A DNA stretch of 7,011 nucleotides, taken from positions 1 to 7,011 of the forward strand of contig JAICJJ010000145.1 of assembly GCA_025928535.1 (NCBI GenBank). The letters are read 5' to 3'. Made by a program: the position numbers and the translations under genes. This DNA comes from Thermomicrobiales bacterium (GTDB lineage Bacteria; Chloroflexota; Chloroflexia; Thermomicrobiales; UBA6265). This document shows positions 4,479 through 7,011 of this stretch, piece by piece. Positions within the stretch are counted from its first letter, which is position 1; each line of letters opens with the position of its first letter. The notes beneath the pieces were generated by a model. It did no database searches and was not told where the DNA came from. It was given only the letters and a program-made list of their open reading frames with translations.

Positions 4479-4633
4479 CATCTTCACCACTCGCCCTTGC
4501 ACGCAGAAACCTCCGCACGCCATCGCATCACGTCGCGCGCCGCGTCGTGGCACGATACTGGCGGATGGCGCTGCGGCCAGCCGCGGCGCGCGGCCGGCGA
4601 TCCCACCACGCCGGGGCGGAGACTTGGTGCGGC
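4479..4633. other. Non-coding stretch before the XRE gene
   Basis: No credible gene. ORFs here on either strand lack an RBS and read as low-complexity Arg/Pro/Ala sequence. A weak -10-like GATACT is at 4554-4559 without a convincing -35. A small dyad TCGTG/CACGA overlaps it at about 4545-4555 and might be a binding site for the downstream regulator. Confidence 0.4.
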
Positions 4634-5026
4634 ATGGGCGGTGGACTCGGCCAGTACATCCGGCAACGGCGCACGTCGCTCGGCTTGACGCAGGAAAGCG
4701 TCGCCGAACAGGCGGGAATCGGCCGTTCGCATCTCTCCCAGATCGAATCGGGCAAGATCGGCCTGCCGAACGCGACCATCCGGCGCCGGCTGGCGAAAAC
4801 GCTGCGCGTCCGTCACGTCGATTTACTGGTCGCCGCCGGCGAAATCTCGGAAGACGAGGTGCGCAACGGCACCGCGCCGGAACCGTCCGAACTCGACGAA
4901 ATCGCCGACCGCCTGACGGTCGATGCCCGCGACGCCTTGCTGGCCGTCGCCCGCCAACTCGCCCGCGCTCACCAACGGGGCAACGGTCCGTCGCCTATGC
5001 CGAGGCTCGGATCGAAGATCGAGTAG
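4634..5026 (+). CDS. XRE-family helix-turn-helix transcriptional regulator
   Basis: The 130-residue product has a single Cro/C1-type HTH at residues 5-60: LGQYIRQRRTSLGLTQESVA, then EQAGIGRSHLSQIESGKIGLP (HTH about 19-38, with the SHLSQIESGK recognition-helix signature). A helical segment follows (LAKTLRVRHVDLLVAAG), then an acidic stretch and a C-terminal helix (ELDEIADRLTVDARDALLAVARQLA). No enzymatic or sensor domain is visible, so it is probably a small dimeric DNA-binding repressor. ATG 4634 is preceded by GGAGA at 4618-4622, 11 nt upstream, which is slightly far; the frame stays open upstream without domain support. It lies between the small-ORF unit and parAB, and its last 32 nt overlap a convergent minus-strand gene. 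Its target is unknown. Confidence 0.87.
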   Translation: MGGGLGQYIRQRRTSLGLTQESVAEQAGIGRSHLSQIESGKIGLPNATIRRRLAKTLRVRHVDLLVAAGEISEDEVRNGTAPEPSELDEIADRLTVDARDALLAVARQLARAHQRGNGPSPMPRLGSKIE

Positions 5027-5327
5027 ACCCTTCGACAATCGAGCGAAGGAAGTCGCCGACCGGCCCCCCCGGTCCGTGCCAGACCAACGAGTGGGGTTCG
5101 CCTGTCATCCAGTGCCAATCGAACGTCCACGAACCGTCGCTGGCAATGGCGACGACGCATTCGTAGGCGCGGGCGCTGCCGTCGTCGCCAACCGCGACGC
5201 CATCGAAGACCCACCGCCGCCCTGGTTCCGAGCCGTACATTGCGACGCATCCCTTCATTGGGAACCCCGCGCGTTCGTCCGATTCGGCGACGAACCGGCG
5301 CGGGAACCACAACAGCGCGGCCGACAT
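4995..5327 (-). CDS. Tryptophan-rich hypothetical protein, 110 residues
   Basis: I do not recognise the family, but the reading looks like real protein, not a shadow. From residue 11 on it alternates hydrophobic strands with Gly/Asp turns: RFVAESDERAGFPMKGCV, RRWVFDGVAVGDDGSARAYE, CVVAIASDGSWTFDWHWMTG, EPHSLVWHGPGGPVGDFL. Six Trp occur in 110 residues (7, 39, 67, 71, 73, 83). It is probably a small all-beta soluble protein; no signal peptide or membrane helix is clear. ATG 5327 is a conservative start. In-frame ATG 5381, with GGAGA 7 nt upstream on the minus strand, would add 18 residues; ATG 5258 would give a shorter protein. A minus-strand promoter-like pair lies at 5399-5428. Its 3' end overlaps the XRE gene tail-to-tail by 32 nt, and it is divergent from parA. 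Confidence 0.6.
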   Translation of the reverse strand: MSAALLWFPRRFVAESDERAGFPMKGCVAMYGSEPGRRWVFDGVAVGDDGSARAYECVVAIASDGSWTFDWHWMTGEPHSLVWHGPGGPVGDFLRSIVEGSTRSSIRASA

Positions 5328-5398
5328 CGCCACGCTCGATGAGCGAACAGCGAACGTCGGGCCGACGGTCCCTTCCCCCATCGCCCCATCTCCAGAGC

Positions 5399-5428
5399 AG
5401 GATACGGGCCGCCGCCGCGTCCCGGCAA
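5399..5428 (-). promoter_or_regulatory. Possible promoter of the minus-strand hypothetical gene
   Basis: Read on the minus strand: TTGCCG (5428-5423; 4 of 6), an 18-nt spacer, TATCCT (5404-5399; 4 of 6). A start near 5392 would leave a leader of about 65 nt before ATG 5327, but almost none before ATG 5381, which favours the shorter protein if this promoter is real. Confidence 0.4.
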
Positions 5429-5450
5429 GCGGCGCCTGCTTCCAGGAGCC

Positions 5451-5479
5451 TTGTCCGGATGGCAACGGCGTGGTACGGT
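5451..5479 (+). promoter_or_regulatory. Possible parAB promoter
   Basis: TTGTCC (5451-5456), 17-nt spacer, TACGGT (5474-5479), 60 nt before parA. It is a modest match (4 of 6 and 3 of 6). An 8-bp palindrome, GTACGTAC (5489-5496), follows near the expected start and could be a regulator site. Confidence 0.3.
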
Positions 5480-5538
5480 TGTCTCGGCGTACGTACACTT
5501 TGCCTCTCCGGCCGGGTCGGACACGGAGCGGAGTTTCG

Positions 5539-6345
5539 ATGGCCCGCAGCATCGCCTTTTTCAACCAGAAGGGCGGCACCGCCAAGACGACCAGCACGCT
5601 CAACGTCGCCGCCGCGCTGGCGGAGCGCGGGCGGCGGGTGCTGGCGATCGATCTCGATCCCCAGGCGAGCCTCTCGATGGCGACCGGAATCGACATTTCC
5701 GCGCTCGATCATTCGGTCTATGACTTGCTGCTGGAAGATGAATTTCCGATCGCCCGGGTCATCGTGCCGTCGTCGATTCCGGGCGTCGACCTCGCCCCCT
5801 CGCATCCCGATCTGGCCGCGGCCGAACTCGAACTGTTGAATGTGCTGGAGCGCGAACGGCAACTCGACTACCGGCTGCGCGCGGCCGATCTCTCGAATTA
5901 CGACTACGTGCTGATCGATTCGCCCCCGGCGCTCAACATCCTGTCGATCAACATCCTGGTCGCGACGGGCGAACTGGTCATCCCGATCGAGCCGCATCCG
6001 CTGTCGCTGATGGTTCTGCGGCGGCTGTTCGACACCCTGCGTCGCGTCCGCCGGCTCAATCCGGAGATGACCGTCCACGGCTTCTTGCCGACCAAGGTGC
6101 ATCACTCGTCGCGCCTGGCGGCGGACATGCTCGCCACGCTGGAGGAAGAATTTCCGCAGATGGCGTTGTTGCCGGCCGTGCCGTTGTCGGTCCGCGGCGC
6201 CGAGTCGGTCGCGGAGCGGATCAGCGTGCTCCACTACATGCCGCGCTCGGCCGTGGCCGGCGCCTATCGCGACGTCGGCGCCTGGCTGGAAGCGCACGCG
6301 CCCGGCATCGCGACGTCGAATGGAACGGAGCGGGCGTATGCCTGA
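5539..6345 (+). CDS. parA: ParA/Soj-family chromosome or plasmid partition ATPase
   Basis: ParA binds ATP, dimerises on non-specific DNA and is stimulated by ParB to segregate the parS-bearing replicon. The 268-residue product is of the short, Soj-like type with no N-terminal HTH, so it is not expected to act as a site-specific repressor in the way long plasmid ParA proteins do. Motifs: deviant Walker A KGGTAKTT at 11-18 (signature Lys11, P-loop Lys16), Walker A' region IDLDPQASLS with Asp40, Walker B VLIDSPPALN with Asp127, and IPIEPHPLSL in the switch region. The G-to-A change inside the P-loop (KGGTAKTT instead of KGGVGKTT) occurs in other ParA proteins and is not a defect. ATG 5539 has GGAG at 5530-5533, 5 nt upstream. 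The end overlaps parB by 8 nt. Confidence 0.93.
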   Translation: MARSIAFFNQKGGTAKTTSTLNVAAALAERGRRVLAIDLDPQASLSMATGIDISALDHSVYDLLLEDEFPIARVIVPSSIPGVDLAPSHPDLAAAELELLNVLERERQLDYRLRAADLSNYDYVLIDSPPALNILSINILVATGELVIPIEPHPLSLMVLRRLFDTLRRVRRLNPEMTVHGFLPTKVHHSSRLAADMLATLEEEFPQMALLPAVPLSVRGAESVAERISVLHYMPRSAVAGAYRDVGAWLEAHAPGIATSNGTERAYA

Positions 6346-7011
6346 GCTCGCCGAGGCGGTCGATCCGGCGGCGGACGGGCGGACGACCCGCCGCAAGCGA
6401 TTCACCGTTGACGCCTTGTTCGCCGATCACCGGCCGCAGGCGGTCGGCGTCGCCGATTTGACCAACGCCAAGGAAATCCGCCTCGACCGGATCGAGCCCG
6501 ATCCCGAGCAGCCGCGGCGGACGTTCGATCCCGACAAACTGGCCGAGTTGACCGAAAGCATCCGCCGGGAAGGGGTGTTGCAGCCGATCGCCGTTCGCTA
6601 CGACGCCGCCCGCGACATCTACGTCGTGCTGCACGGGGAGCGGCGCTGGCGCGCGGCGAACGCGGCCGGCCTGACCGCGATTCCGGCCATCGTCCGCGAC
6701 GTGCCGGCCGAGCGACGGTTGCTGCAGCAATTGATGGAAAACGTCGTCCGCGACGATTTGAACGCGGTCGATCGAGCGGCGGCGCTGCGCGCCTTGAAAG
6801 CGCAACTGGGCGACGCGACCTGGGAAACGGTGGCGGAAGCGGTCGGCATTCGCCGGAGCCGCCTCTTTCAACTCCTTGGCACGGAAAAGTTGCCGGAGCC
6901 GGCGCGCGACGACATTCGTGCCGGCCGCCTCAGCGAAAAACAGAGCCGCGCCTTGCAGGGATTGCCGCCGGCGCGGCAGGAAGCGCTGCGCGCCGCGATC
7001 GTCGCCGGCGA
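6338..7011 (+). CDS. parB: ParB/Spo0J-family partition protein, N-terminal part (runs off the window)
   Basis: ParB is the centromere-binding CTPase clamp that partners ParA. The first 224 codons are present. After a basic N-terminal tail with TRRKRFTVDALF, the ParB N-domain begins near residue 46 (EIRLDRIEPDPEQPRRTFD) and contains the CTP-binding GERRWRAAN at 100-108 and the MENVVRDDLN box at 133-142 (usually xENLQREDLN). A helix-turn-helix follows at about 161-181 (TWETVAEAVGIRRSRLFQLL), then LSEKQSRAL. The region between the box and the HTH is somewhat divergent from housekeeping ParB, where LTQEEVA is usual, hinting at an accessory lineage; this is an inference. ATG 6338 overlaps the parA stop (ATGCCTGA) and has a purine-rich ACGGAGCGG upstream. 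The C-terminal dimerisation domain is outside the window. Confidence 0.93.
   Translation, partial: MPELAEAVDPAADGRTTRRKRFTVDALFADHRPQAVGVADLTNAKEIRLDRIEPDPEQPRRTFDPDKLAELTESIRREGVLQPIAVRYDAARDIYVVLHGERRWRAANAAGLTAIPAIVRDVPAERRLLQQLMENVVRDDLNAVDRAAALRALKAQLGDATWETVAEAVGIRRSRLFQLLGTEKLPEPARDDIRAGRLSEKQSRALQGLPPARQEALRAAIVAG

Noticed and set aside
4441..5166. 241-codon plus-strand frame overlapping the XRE gene
   Set aside because: Low-complexity Arg/Pro shadow in another frame of a clear HTH regulator, with no RBS or domain.
5328..5538. Search for parS or a replication origin next to parA
   Set aside because: No TGTTTCACGTGAAACA-like palindrome, no iteron array and no DnaA-box cluster seen by eye; only a GTACGTAC palindrome.
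5571..5592. Damaged Walker A in ParA (KGGTAKTT)
   Set aside because: Gly-to-Ala at this place occurs in other ParA proteins (KGGVAKTT type); signature Lys11, P-loop Lys16, Asp40 and Asp127 are all intact.
4969..6405. 478-codon minus-strand open frame opposite parA
   Set aside because: Mostly antisense to a clear ParA, low-complexity Arg/Gln/Asp-rich sequence, and a different frame from the credible minus-strand gene at 4995-5327.

Overview
The window is a high-GC bacterial chromosome-like segment. The gene order trpB-trpA-aroH-aroF, with an AroH-class chorismate mutase and a type I-beta DAHP synthase carrying an N-terminal regulatory domain, together with the GC-rich codon use, suggests a Chloroflexota (Thermomicrobia/Sphaerobacter-like) bacterium. 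This assignment is inferred from protein style and gene order, not from a database search.

Region 1 (1-2763) is the 3' part of a tightly packed tryptophan/chorismate operon. It holds the end of trpB, trpA (start overlaps the trpB stop), aroH (2 nt after trpA) and aroF (67 nt after aroH, own ribosome binding site). Together these enzymes feed carbon into the shikimate pathway (AroF), divert chorismate to prephenate (AroH) and finish tryptophan synthesis (TrpAB).

Region 2 (2764-3545) is a two-gene toxin-antitoxin cassette: an AbrB/MazE-fold antitoxin and a RelE/ParE-fold toxin that overlap by 11 nt. A 13-bp palindromic arm pair lies in front of the antitoxin and is a likely autoregulatory operator. 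The last 11 codons of aroF, stop included, are repeated just after the toxin with only synonymous differences. This suggests the cassette arrived by insertion at the aroF 3' end.

Region 3 (3546-4633) has no recognisable enzyme gene. It contains a perfect 10-bp dyad, a sigma70-like promoter, a structured 5' leader with alternative stems, a 29-codon ORF with a near-perfect Shine-Dalgarno sequence, a textbook intrinsic terminator, and two further small ORFs (55 and 85 codons). The order promoter - leader ORF - terminator - SD - small genes looks like a transcription-attenuation device controlling uncharacterised small proteins. A 26-nt direct repeat and a large hairpin close the unit.

Region 4 (4634-7011) holds an XRE-family regulator, a convergent minus-strand tryptophan-rich hypothetical gene, and the start of a parA-parB partition operon (parB runs off the window). 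The partition proteins have intact nucleotide-binding motifs. No consensus parS was seen, and whether this is the main chromosomal system or an accessory one cannot be decided here.
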